Assembly: GCA_002440145.1 (NCBI GenBank)
Contig: DJRS01000099.1
Coordinates: 1 to 8,203 of the forward strand
Direction: 5' to 3'
Source: Verrucomicrobia bacterium UBA6354
GTDB lineage: Bacteria > Verrucomicrobiota > Kiritimatiellia > RFP12 > UBA1067
DNA length: 8,203 bases
The position numbers and the translations under genes were made by a program. The notes under the pieces are model-generated. The model had not been told where the DNA came from. It saw nothing but the letters and a program-made list of their open reading frames with translations, and did not search any database. Shown here one piece after another: positions 1 through 5,736 of the stretch; positions within the stretch are counted from its first letter, which is position 1, and each line of letters starts with the position of its first letter.

Positions 1-92
1 CACAGCCCCGATTCCAGCCTTTCTACTGCGATTTCTAGGTTCAGCCTGTCCTTGAAGTTCCGCGGCGACGGGGAGGTTCTGCGACCGCTCAC
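1..92 (-). CDS. Possible N-terminal fragment of an unrecognised protein, cut by the window edge
   Basis: A minus-strand reading frame opens with GTG at 92-90 and stays open to the window edge, giving about 30 residues. The last part, beginning NFKDRLNLEIAVERLESGL, is amphipathic and helix-like. A TATAAT hexamer lies 7 nt upstream of the GTG, so any transcript from it would be nearly leaderless; the AAGGAG immediately before the GTG is too close to act as a normal Shine-Dalgarno site. Against the call, the codons include several that are rare in neighbouring genes (AGA, AGG, CTA, GTA). The plus strand is also open from base 1 to a TAA at 148-150 and could instead be the end of a gene converging on the glycosyltransferase. 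I do not recognise either peptide. The call is tentative. Confidence 0.3.
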   Translation of the reverse strand, partial: MSGRRTSPSPRNFKDRLNLEIAVERLESGL

Positions 93-99
93 GCTCCTT

Positions 100-105
100 A
101 TTATA
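100..105 (-). promoter_or_regulatory. TATAAT -10-like hexamer before the possible edge gene
   Basis: The minus strand reads TATAAT here, followed by AAGGAGC and then GTG at 92. The region 17-19 nt upstream has no convincing -35 element (TTTCCG-like at best). If functional, the start site would fall at or within a base or two of the GTG. It matters mainly because the same close spacing recurs at 5087-5092. Confidence 0.25.
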
Positions 106-200
106 GGACCACTCTCGCACCTCGCGGAAACCGGCCGGGCCAAGGAATAAACAACAGGGCATAGCCTACCACACCGGCGTCCGATGCGCAACAGAACTTC

Positions 201-218
201 AAAAGACCGCGGTCTTTT
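201..218. terminator. Perfect 18-bp palindrome, possible bidirectional terminator or operator
   Basis: AAAAGACCGCGGTCTTTT is a perfect palindrome, and partial symmetry continues a few bases into both flanks. As RNA it can fold as AAAAGAC/GTCTTTT around a CGCG loop, which ends in four U residues on either strand, so it could terminate transcription from both sides. The stem is short and its U residues are paired, so termination would be weak. It lies about 130 nt beyond the glycosyltransferase stop codon. A dimeric regulator binding site is an equally reasonable reading, since it also sits about 95 nt upstream of the TATAAT at 100-105. Confidence 0.35.
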
Positions 219-348
219 GGACTTGGCGTGCTCACGAGACGTGTCCACTCCCCTGTAACGCGGGCAAGCGCACAAGTGGATTCAAACAGATAATTGCCAG
301 AAAAAGTCGGGAAGCGCGTCTTCTCTCTGCATTTTCCGGACTCTGCGC

Positions 349-1035
349 CTAATATGCGCGTTTGTACGGGCGCAAAATCGCCCTGAGAAGCGCGAAATGA
401 TTGCGCAGCGTGTCCCGTAACGGGCAAAAGTGACTCTCGGCATTGTTCTCGAAGTAGACTTTCCGGATGGGGACTTCGCGGATGCGGTCCGGCAAACGCC
501 GCGCTTCGAGGAGCATGACCTGCTCGTAATCGTAGCGATCGCCCGGCAATTCCCGCAGGCGGGGAATGATTCCGGCCGGAATGCCGCGCAGTCCGGTTTG
601 GGTGTCGCTGACCTTGAAACCCAGCAGCAAACGGAAGAGGAGTCGGGACCAGCCGTTCCCGAGCCGACTGCGAAACGGCGCCTTTGCGTCAGCCCGGCGC
701 ACCCCGAGGACGATTCCGCCGCGGCAGTTTTTAAGCGCCGCGGCGACCTTCAGGACGTCTTCCGGCGCATGCTGCCCGTCGGCGTCAGCCGTGACGGCGT
801 CCTCGTCCGGCCGGAGCGCGGCGAAGGCCGTCTTCAGCGCGGCGCCTTTCCCGCGGTTGACGGGGTGGGGCAGAATCTGCGAGACAAGCGGGCGCACCGC
901 TTCGAGGACATCCCGCCCGGCGGTCGAACCGTCATCCACGAGCAAAATGCGCGCGAAATGCGGATGGAGCGCCCGCACGAGAGCGACAAGCCGTCCGTTC
1001 GGATTGTAGGCAGGGATTATCAGTGCGCACGCCAT
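349..1035 (-). CDS. Family 2 glycosyltransferase (dolichyl/polyprenyl-phosphate sugar transferase type)
   Basis: This 228-residue GT-A fold enzyme is predicted to move a sugar from a nucleotide donor to a lipid carrier or glycan on the cytoplasmic face of the membrane. Visible motifs are the opening strand ALIIPAYN (4-11), DDGS (34-37), NRGKGAAL (60-67), the metal-binding DADGQH (84-89), SDTQTGLRG (143-151) and YDYE (168-171). The late motif YFENNAESHF (194-203) is typical of the DPM1/Alg5-like bacterial subgroup. Relatives of this kind often carry or neighbour a GtrA membrane domain; none is present here, and the protein ends in a basic tail without a membrane segment. I chose the ATG at 1035 because AAGG lies 5 nt upstream and the conserved strand begins at once. 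An ATG at 1047 and a GTG at 1068 are in frame but overlap the hairpin and U-tract just upstream. The family is clear; donor and acceptor are not. Confidence 0.9.
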   Translation of the reverse strand: MACALIIPAYNPNGRLVALVRALHPHFARILLVDDGSTAGRDVLEAVRPLVSQILPHPVNRGKGAALKTAFAALRPDEDAVTADADGQHAPEDVLKVAAALKNCRGGIVLGVRRADAKAPFRSRLGNGWSRLLFRLLLGFKVSDTQTGLRGIPAGIIPRLRELPGDRYDYEQVMLLEARRLPDRIREVPIRKVYFENNAESHFCPLRDTLRNHFALLRAILRPYKRAY

Positions 1036-1050
1036 CGCGCCCTTCATATG

Positions 1051-1115
1051 CAAAATAAAAGACCCCACATTGCCGTAGTGCAGAACCCCCGGAACCCTCT
1101 ATTCCAAGTGGGGAC
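1051..1115 (-). terminator. Candidate terminator or attenuator upstream of the glycosyltransferase
   Basis: On the minus strand CCCCACTTG (complement of 1105-1113) can pair with CAATGTGGGG (complement of 1063-1072), leaving a single bulged base. The 32-nt interior contains its own small GGAA/TTCC hairpin. The outer stem is followed directly by TCTTTTATTTT (complement of 1052-1062), a good U-tract. This may terminate the pheT transcript. Because it lies only about 15-25 nt before the glycosyltransferase start, it could also regulate that gene. The CCCC arm can pair instead with the GGGGAC just upstream, which would disrupt this stem (see the hairpin at 1110-1131). The large loop makes a simple intrinsic terminator less certain. 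Confidence 0.4.
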
Positions 1116-1131
1116 GCGCAGTCCCCTTTTT
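1110..1131 (+). terminator. Compact hairpin with U-tract on the plus strand
   Basis: GGGGAC at 1110-1115 pairs with GTCCCC at 1121-1126 around the loop GCGCA, and TTTTT follows at 1127-1131. In shape this is a textbook intrinsic terminator for plus-strand transcription, although no plus-strand gene is recognised upstream of it. On the minus strand the same stem is preceded by A residues and lacks a U-tract, so there it would act as a plain or antiterminator-type hairpin competing with the stem at 1051-1115. Confidence 0.4.
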
Positions 1132-1191
1132 CGAAACGTCGGTCGAAGAAATTTCTGCCGTGTCCGCGTGCAACACAGGGCCCACGTCGTA

Positions 1192-3627
1192 TCAGCCGGC
1201 GCGAACCTCCACGCCGGGAAGCGCCTTCAGGGCGTCCACGATGCGCTGGAAGACCTGCCCGACTTCGGCGTCCGTCAGCGTCTTTTCGTTCGAGCGGAAC
1301 TCGAGCGCGTAGGCGAGCGAACGCTTGCCGTCCTTGAGCGTCTTGCCTTTGAAAATGTCGAAAAGTTCGATCTTGACGAGCTCGCGTCCGCCGTTCTTGC
1401 GGATGGCGTTCACGAGCTGTTCGTGCGTGACGGTCGGCTCGACGACGAGCGCCACATCGCGGCGCACGAGCGGGAACTGCGGAACCGGGCTCAGGCGTCC
1501 GACCGCATTCGTGTTCTTGAGGAGCGGCTTCAGCTCCAGCTCGCACAGCGCCATCTGCGTCGTCAGGCGGTAGGGGTGGCGCAGTTTCGCCGAAAGCGCG
1601 CCCAAAATACCGAGCGGACGGTTGTTGAGCTTGACCTGGAGCGCGGCGCCCTTCGCGAACGCCGGATGCTCCGCCGGGGCGAACTCGAGATGCCCCGCGT
1701 GCAGGCGCGCCACGAGTTCCGCCACGACGCCCTTCATCCACAAAACAGACTCTTCCTCGGTGACCGCCGCGCGTGTCCGCAACGCTTCGCGTCCGACCGG
1801 CCCGAAGAACCCGAGCGCGAGACGCTCCGCCTCGGACGGCTTGCCGCCCTTGTTGGAGAACACCTTGCCCACCTCGAACAGCAGCGCCGAATCGAGCTGG
1901 CGCGCCGCATTGCGCCCAAGCGAACCCGTCATCTGGGGCAAAAGCGAATCGCGCATCACGCCGTATTCGACCGACACGGGATCCGGAATGACCAGGCGTT
2001 CCGCGGCGTTGCGCGTGTCGAAATCGTCAAGCTCTTTTCGGGAAAGAAACGAATAGTGCATCGCTTCGGTGAAGCCGAGCGCGAGACAGAGTTCGCGCAC
2101 ACGCTCCTTCGCCTCGAAATTCGCCTGCGAAAGATACGAAATGCTCGGCGCGGAAGGCAGGGTGTCCGGAATGTTGTCGAGCCCGTATTCGCGCGCAATC
2201 TCCTCCACGAGATCGGCTTCGAGCGAAAGGTCGTATCGCCAGGACGGTATGCCGAAGGCAATGGACTTCTTCTCCGAATAGGGTCCCGTCTCGCGTGCGG
2301 TCAGGCCGAGCGCGACGAGTATCGACACCATGCGGTCGTTCGAAATATCGATGCCGATCAAACGCCGCGCCCGGTCGAAGTCGAGCGTCACGTCCGGATT
2401 CAGCGGTTTCGGGCGGTTGTCGACGTCGATCACGCCGTGCGCGATCTTCGCCGCGCCGTATTTCTGCAGAAGATGCGCCGCGCGGCGGCTCGCAAAGTCC
2501 GCGAGATCCTTGTCCACGCCGCGGATGTAGCGGTAGGACGATTCGGATGCAAGCCCGAGCTTTGTCGCCGTATACTTCGTCGACGTCGGTTCGAAGAGCG
2601 CGCTCTCGAGAACGAGCGCCTGGGTGCCCTGCGCGACGCCGCTCTCTTCGCCGCCCATGATACCCGCCACGGCATTTGGGCGCCGCGTATCGCAAATGAC
2701 CAGCATGGACGGATCCAGCTTGCGTTCGACGCCGTCCAGCGTCTTCATCGTTTCGCCCTCCCGCGCATCGCGCACGACGATCGTGCGATCCGCGAGCTTC
2801 GTGTAGTCGAACGCATGCATCGGCTGGCCCAGCTCGAGCATGACGTAGTTCGTCACGTCCACGCAAAGCCCGAGCGCCCGCACGCCGCAGAGCTCCAGCC
2901 GCTTCGCCATGAGTTCGGGCGAGGGACCGTCCTGAACCGCCGTCACCACGCGCGCCGTGTAGCGCGGACACCGCACGGGGTCCTCCACCACGACCTTGAC
3001 TTCGTCGTTCATGTCGCACGCCTCTTCGGCGAAATCCACCGCCGGCATCTTGAGCGGACGCCCCAGAAGCGCCGCGTACTCGCGCGCAATGCCGAGGACG
3101 GAAAGCGCGTCCGGGCGGTTCCACGTCACCTCGACGTCGAACACGGTCTCCGGCTTCTCGCCCGGCACCGCGTCGCGCACGAAGGCGCCCGTGGGCGTCT
3201 CGGGCGGGAACTCGATGATGCCCGCGGCTCCGGAACCGATCTGAAGCTCCTTTTCCGAACAGCACATGCCGAACGACTCGACGCCGCGCAGCTTGCCCTT
3301 CTTGATCTTGAAGCCGCCGTCGGGGATGATCGAGCCGATCTTCGCGAAAGCCGTCTTGATGCCCTGGCGCATGTTCGGCGCGCCGCAGACGACCTGCCAC
3401 GTCTCCTTGCCGTCCGTCACCTTGCAGACGTGCAGGTGGTCCGAGTCGGGATGCATAGCGCACTCCACGACCTCCACCACGACAAACGTGTCGGCGAGCG
3501 GCACGCCGCCGACCGTCTCGATCGACTCCACCTGCAGGCCCGCGCGCGTCAGACGCTCGGCGAGGTCCTTGGGGGCGATATCGTCAATCTTGACGAATTC
3601 ATTCAGCCAACTGAGCGGAAACTTCAT
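1192..3627 (-). CDS. pheT: Phenylalanyl-tRNA synthetase beta subunit
   Basis: PheT is the large subunit of the cytoplasmic (alpha-beta)2 enzyme that charges tRNA-Phe; the beta subunit binds tRNA and removes mischarged tyrosine. The 811-residue product is full length for the bacterial family. In order it has the N-terminal MKFPLSWLNEF, an EMAP-II/OB-type tRNA-binding domain (about 40-150, with HPDSDHLHVCKV at 59-70), a B3/4 editing domain (about 210-385, with GQPMHAFD at 267-274 and ESALF at 341-345, which place the expected editing His and Glu), a B5 domain ending in PSWRYDLSLEADLVEEIA (461-478), the catalytic-like core (about 490-700) and a C-terminal FDX-ACB domain (about 715-811). The ATG at 3627 matches the family N-terminus; upstream in-frame codons are only the shadow of the preceding gene. 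It overlaps that gene by 29 nt. The catalytic partner pheS, usually directly upstream, is absent from this window. Confidence 0.97.
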   Translation of the reverse strand: MKFPLSWLNEFVKIDDIAPKDLAERLTRAGLQVESIETVGGVPLADTFVVVEVVECAMHPDSDHLHVCKVTDGKETWQVVCGAPNMRQGIKTAFAKIGSIIPDGGFKIKKGKLRGVESFGMCCSEKELQIGSGAAGIIEFPPETPTGAFVRDAVPGEKPETVFDVEVTWNRPDALSVLGIAREYAALLGRPLKMPAVDFAEEACDMNDEVKVVVEDPVRCPRYTARVVTAVQDGPSPELMAKRLELCGVRALGLCVDVTNYVMLELGQPMHAFDYTKLADRTIVVRDAREGETMKTLDGVERKLDPSMLVICDTRRPNAVAGIMGGEESGVAQGTQALVLESALFEPTSTKYTATKLGLASESSYRYIRGVDKDLADFASRRAAHLLQKYGAAKIAHGVIDVDNRPKPLNPDVTLDFDRARRLIGIDISNDRMVSILVALGLTARETGPYSEKKSIAFGIPSWRYDLSLEADLVEEIAREYGLDNIPDTLPSAPSISYLSQANFEAKERVRELCLALGFTEAMHYSFLSRKELDDFDTRNAAERLVIPDPVSVEYGVMRDSLLPQMTGSLGRNAARQLDSALLFEVGKVFSNKGGKPSEAERLALGFFGPVGREALRTRAAVTEEESVLWMKGVVAELVARLHAGHLEFAPAEHPAFAKGAALQVKLNNRPLGILGALSAKLRHPYRLTTQMALCELELKPLLKNTNAVGRLSPVPQFPLVRRDVALVVEPTVTHEQLVNAIRKNGGRELVKIELFDIFKGKTLKDGKRSLAYALEFRSNEKTLTDAEVGQVFQRIVDALKALPGVEVRAG

Positions 3628-5077
3628 CTTTCTTCTCTTCCTTCTTCTCTTCAGCCTTTTTCTCTTCCGCAGGGGTCGCGACCTGCGGCGCGGCGGACTC
3701 CGCCGCCGGCAAAACGGGTTCCGCCGCGGGCGCGGCGGCTTCCGGGTCTGTCGAGGCGGACGGCTCCGCCTGGGCGACCGGCGCCTTCTTGCGCCATTGC
3801 GGACCGTACTTCGGATACTTCTCCACCGGCGAATAGGCGCCGTTGACATACGCGACGATGTGCCCCGTGGAAACGAGCCAGTCCAAATGCTTGGCCGATT
3901 CGGCGTCCGGGGCGATCTCCTCGCGCAAGGAGCACGGATGCTCCACGACGAAGGTCGCCACGCGCGCGAGTTCGGGGATCGCATGCGCCGCGTCGAACGG
4001 CTTGTAGGCGACGCTCGTCACGAACTCGGGGCCGTGCGCGTCGTTCGCACGGAAGAAGTTGAGCTTGCGGTGGTACAGCGCGCCGCGCAGGGCGAAGCAC
4101 ATGCCGCGCGGCGTGCGACGCTCGTCCTCGAGCGCGAAGCGCGCCGCGCGCGCCAGAGCCCGAACCGGGCTCTTCAAGGCGCGGTCCGCCGTGATCATGA
4201 GAACCTTCGGATTGTCCATCAGCGGCGCCAGGAAAGACTGGCGGAACGCACCTTCGGCCTGCTCGCGCGTCAGCTGCGGCGCATTCTCGCCCGCGCCCTT
4301 CGCCATGTAGACCGTTTTTTTCGTCGCGCTCTGGCGCCAGGCCTCGATGGCTTCGGGGTCGCGCACCATCTCTAGGTGCGCACGATAGGCTTCTTCCGTC
4401 ATGTCCGGATAGCGCGTGCGGATCATCTCCTGCACGCGGTTCGTGAAATCATGGATATTCGGCGGACCGAGCACGACGCCCGAAAGGCCGCATTTCGCGA
4501 CGCACGGAAAGTTCCCCTTCGGCGGCTCGCACGCGACCTCGCGCGTTTCGTAGTAGTCGCCCAGATGCGCGGCGAGGATGTGCGCGACAAGCTCTTCCGC
4601 GCTCAGCGCGGCGAACCCGCACGCCTTGCACTGGTGGAACGGCCGCGGCGCCGCCTCGCCCGGCTTCACGTTCTTCGATGCGACGCGCAGGAGAACCGAC
4701 TCGGGATTGTCGAGGAAGAAACGCGCGAGTTCCTTGAACTTGTACGCGTGCGGATCCTGCTGCAGCTTGCGAATGATGGTTCCAAGCGCGCGCGTCTCCG
4801 GCAGAACCTTCACCTCGAGCTCGAGCTGCGGCTCTTCGGGTCGCACGGGACCGCGCATCGGGGCCTCGCGCCGGTCGCCACGGGCAAAGGGCTTGCGCGG
4901 ACCGAACGGCTTCTTGCCGCGGTCGGCTCCCCGCTGGGGGCCGCGCGCCGCATCCGCCGCGGTCTCTTCCCGCGCCGGGCGCATCTTCCCGACCGTGACT
5001 CCTGCGTCCTTCTTCGCCCAGTCGGGCGTGAAATCGAACGCGCCAAGATCCAACTTTACCGATTCGTCTGTGCTCAT
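3599..5077 (-). CDS. C2H2-type zinc-finger protein of unknown function, coupled to pheT
   Basis: I do not recognise a named family for this 492-residue protein, and it has no signal peptide or membrane segment, so it is probably cytoplasmic. Residues about 38-82 are rich in Arg, Gly, Lys and Pro (with KPFGPRKPFARG at 56-67) and look disordered and nucleic-acid binding. A C2H2 finger follows: Cys150, Cys153, His166, His171 (C-x2-C-x12-H-x4-H). A second possible metal site is Cys192, Cys196, His209 within CGLSGVVLGPPNIH. The middle (about 210-360) is helical and charged. Residues about 363-420, with HLDWLVSTGHIVAYVNGAYSP, resemble a winged-helix segment. The tail (about 431-492) is Ala/Pro/Glu/Lys-rich and disordered. 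The ATG at 5077 follows a TATAAT box closely, so the leader would be very short. The C-terminal codons overlap pheT by 29 nt, pointing to a translation- or RNA-related role; this is inference from context and composition only. Confidence 0.85.
   Translation of the reverse strand: MSTDESVKLDLGAFDFTPDWAKKDAGVTVGKMRPAREETAADAARGPQRGADRGKKPFGPRKPFARGDRREAPMRGPVRPEEPQLELEVKVLPETRALGTIIRKLQQDPHAYKFKELARFFLDNPESVLLRVASKNVKPGEAAPRPFHQCKACGFAALSAEELVAHILAAHLGDYYETREVACEPPKGNFPCVAKCGLSGVVLGPPNIHDFTNRVQEMIRTRYPDMTEEAYRAHLEMVRDPEAIEAWRQSATKKTVYMAKGAGENAPQLTREQAEGAFRQSFLAPLMDNPKVLMITADRALKSPVRALARAARFALEDERRTPRGMCFALRGALYHRKLNFFRANDAHGPEFVTSVAYKPFDAAHAIPELARVATFVVEHPCSLREEIAPDAESAKHLDWLVSTGHIVAYVNGAYSPVEKYPKYGPQWRKKAPVAQAEPSASTDPEAAAPAAEPVLPAAESAAPQVATPAEEKKAEEKKEEKKDEVSAQLAE
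3628..3652 (-). promoter_or_regulatory. Ribosome-binding region of pheT inside the upstream gene's tail
   Basis: The 25 nt before the pheT ATG are all purines on the minus strand and contain AAGGA about 11 nt from the start plus several GAAG/AGAAG repeats nearer to it. The same bases encode the Glu/Lys-rich tail of the zinc-finger protein, so protein composition and translation signal are constrained together. With the 29-nt overlap, this suggests pheT translation is coupled to that of the upstream gene. Confidence 0.6.
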
Positions 5078-5086
5078 ACTTCTCTA

Positions 5087-5115
5087 ATTATAACATATTT
5101 TAGGCCGAAAGAGAG
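5087..5115 (-). promoter_or_regulatory. Candidate promoter for the zinc-finger/pheT pair
   Basis: The minus strand has a perfect TATAAT (complement of 5087-5092) in the AT-rich 47-nt gap between the hydrolase stop and the ATG at 5077. Only 9 nt separate the hexamer from the ATG, so the start site would leave a leader of about 0-4 nt. The -35 position falls in a TC dinucleotide run (complement of 5110-5120) and does not resemble TTGACA. A TAAAAT slightly upstream is an alternative -10 that would allow a longer leader. Confidence 0.5.
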
Positions 5116-5120
5116 AGAGA
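5110..5120. repeat. Short AG dinucleotide run upstream of the promoter
   Basis: The plus strand reads AGAGAGAGAGA, about five and a half units. It occupies the -35 region of the candidate promoter of the zinc-finger gene. Tracts this short are usually stable, so it is noted only for its position. Confidence 0.6.
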
Positions 5121-5124
5121 TTTT

Positions 5125-5727
5125 TCATCCGCGCACGTAGGGATTGGTTTCCCGCTCGTGTGCGATCGTCGTGCAGGGACCGTGTCCGGGGACGACCTGC
5201 ACGTCGTCCGGGAGCGTCATCAACCGTGCGAGGGACCGCTTCAATGCCGGGTAATCTCCGCCCGGGAAGTCCGTGCGTCCGCAGGAACCTGCAAAAAGCG
5301 TATCGCCCGAAAGGAGCAGTTTGGCGTCCTTGAACCAGTAGCAGACGCCGCCCGGCGTGTGCCCGGGCGTCTCGATCACGTCCACGCCCGGAAGCTCGCG
5401 GCAATCGCGGATGTTCCGCGGCGCCGGCGCAAGGGGGTAGTCCGGCGGCATCTGGTTCCGGAGATCGCCGAACGCCGGCACGTCCGCCGGGTGCACGTAG
5501 ACCGGCAAATCGGGATAGGCCCGCTGCAAGGCGGGGATCGCTCCGATATGGTCGAAGTGGGCATGCGTCAGCAGAACGGCCCCCGGGACGGCGCCCTCAG
5601 CCCGTATGGCGGAGAGGATCTTCTCCGGCTCGGCGCCCGGGTCGACGATCCACGCCGTATTGTCCGGCCGCACGGCAACCATGCAGTTGACCTCGAAAGG
5701 ACCGACTATAACCAATTTGAATTTCAC
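5125..5727 (-). CDS. Metallo-beta-lactamase-fold hydrolase, glyoxalase II-like
   Basis: This 200-residue cytoplasmic enzyme belongs to the small GloB/YcbL-like group, which hydrolyses thioesters such as S-lactoylglutathione or related substrates using one or two metal ions. The full ligand set is visible: THAHFDH gives His55, His57, Asp59 and His60; GHTPGG gives His123; SGDTLF gives Asp142; and PGHGP gives His182. The stretch LFAGSCGRTDFPGGD (144-158) and a late NPY (195-197) are typical of the group. Its length is that of short family members, without the extra C-terminal helical domain of classic glyoxalase II. The start is a GTG at 5727, 9 nt after the transporter's stop; AGGG and the AAGGAAGG in the transporter's last codons serve as ribosome-binding sequence. 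It is probably the last gene of the tpiA operon. The exact substrate cannot be told; methylglyoxal or persulfide metabolism are options. Confidence 0.9.
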   Translation of the reverse strand: MKFKLVIVGPFEVNCMVAVRPDNTAWIVDPGAEPEKILSAIRAEGAVPGAVLLTHAHFDHIGAIPALQRAYPDLPVYVHPADVPAFGDLRNQMPPDYPLAPAPRNIRDCRELPGVDVIETPGHTPGGVCYWFKDAKLLLSGDTLFAGSCGRTDFPGGDYPALKRSLARLMTLPDDVQVVPGHGPCTTIAHERETNPYVRG

Positions 5728-5736
5728 AGGACCGCC

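Larger units (their letters stand above)
93..348. other. Intergenic stretch with no convincing gene
   Basis: These 256 bases follow the stop codon of the glycosyltransferase. Frames crossing it are short, lack recognisable motifs and have codon use unlike the neighbouring genes. The stretch is less GC-rich than its surroundings in places. It contains the palindrome at 201-218, a TATAAT hexamer at 100-105 and a small inverted repeat (TCCACT near 244-249 with AGTGGA near 275-280). I see no tRNA, no repeat array and no insertion-sequence ends. Confidence 0.6.

Noticed and set aside
311..325. GAAGCGCGTCTTC near-palindrome after the glycosyltransferase as a terminator
   Set aside because: The stem is only four base pairs and the T-run on the minus strand is separated from it, so it does not support a terminator call.
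1..348. Looked for a tRNA, small RNA, att site or insertion-sequence end in the edge region
   Set aside because: No cloverleaf or T-loop consensus, no direct target repeats and no terminal inverted repeats were found.
101..427. A 108-codon minus-strand frame overlapping the 3' end of the glycosyltransferase
   Set aside because: It has no recognisable motif, runs out of frame through the glycosyltransferase's last codons, and has codon use unlike the other genes.
430..3846. A 1138-codon open frame on the plus strand, antisense to the glycosyltransferase and pheT
   Set aside because: It is very Arg-rich, has no domain, and mirrors two genes whose identity is certain. High GC content removes stop codons from this antisense frame.
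3628..3984. A 119-codon in-frame upstream extension of pheT
   Set aside because: It is an Arg/Pro/Ser-rich shadow of the zinc-finger gene, and the PheT family begins at the ATG at 3627.
4315..4321. A run of seven T (A7 in the zinc-finger gene), a possible slippage site
   Set aside because: The codon phase (AAA AAA A) does not match the usual -1 slippery heptamer phase, no stimulatory structure was seen, and the gene is intact without frameshifting.
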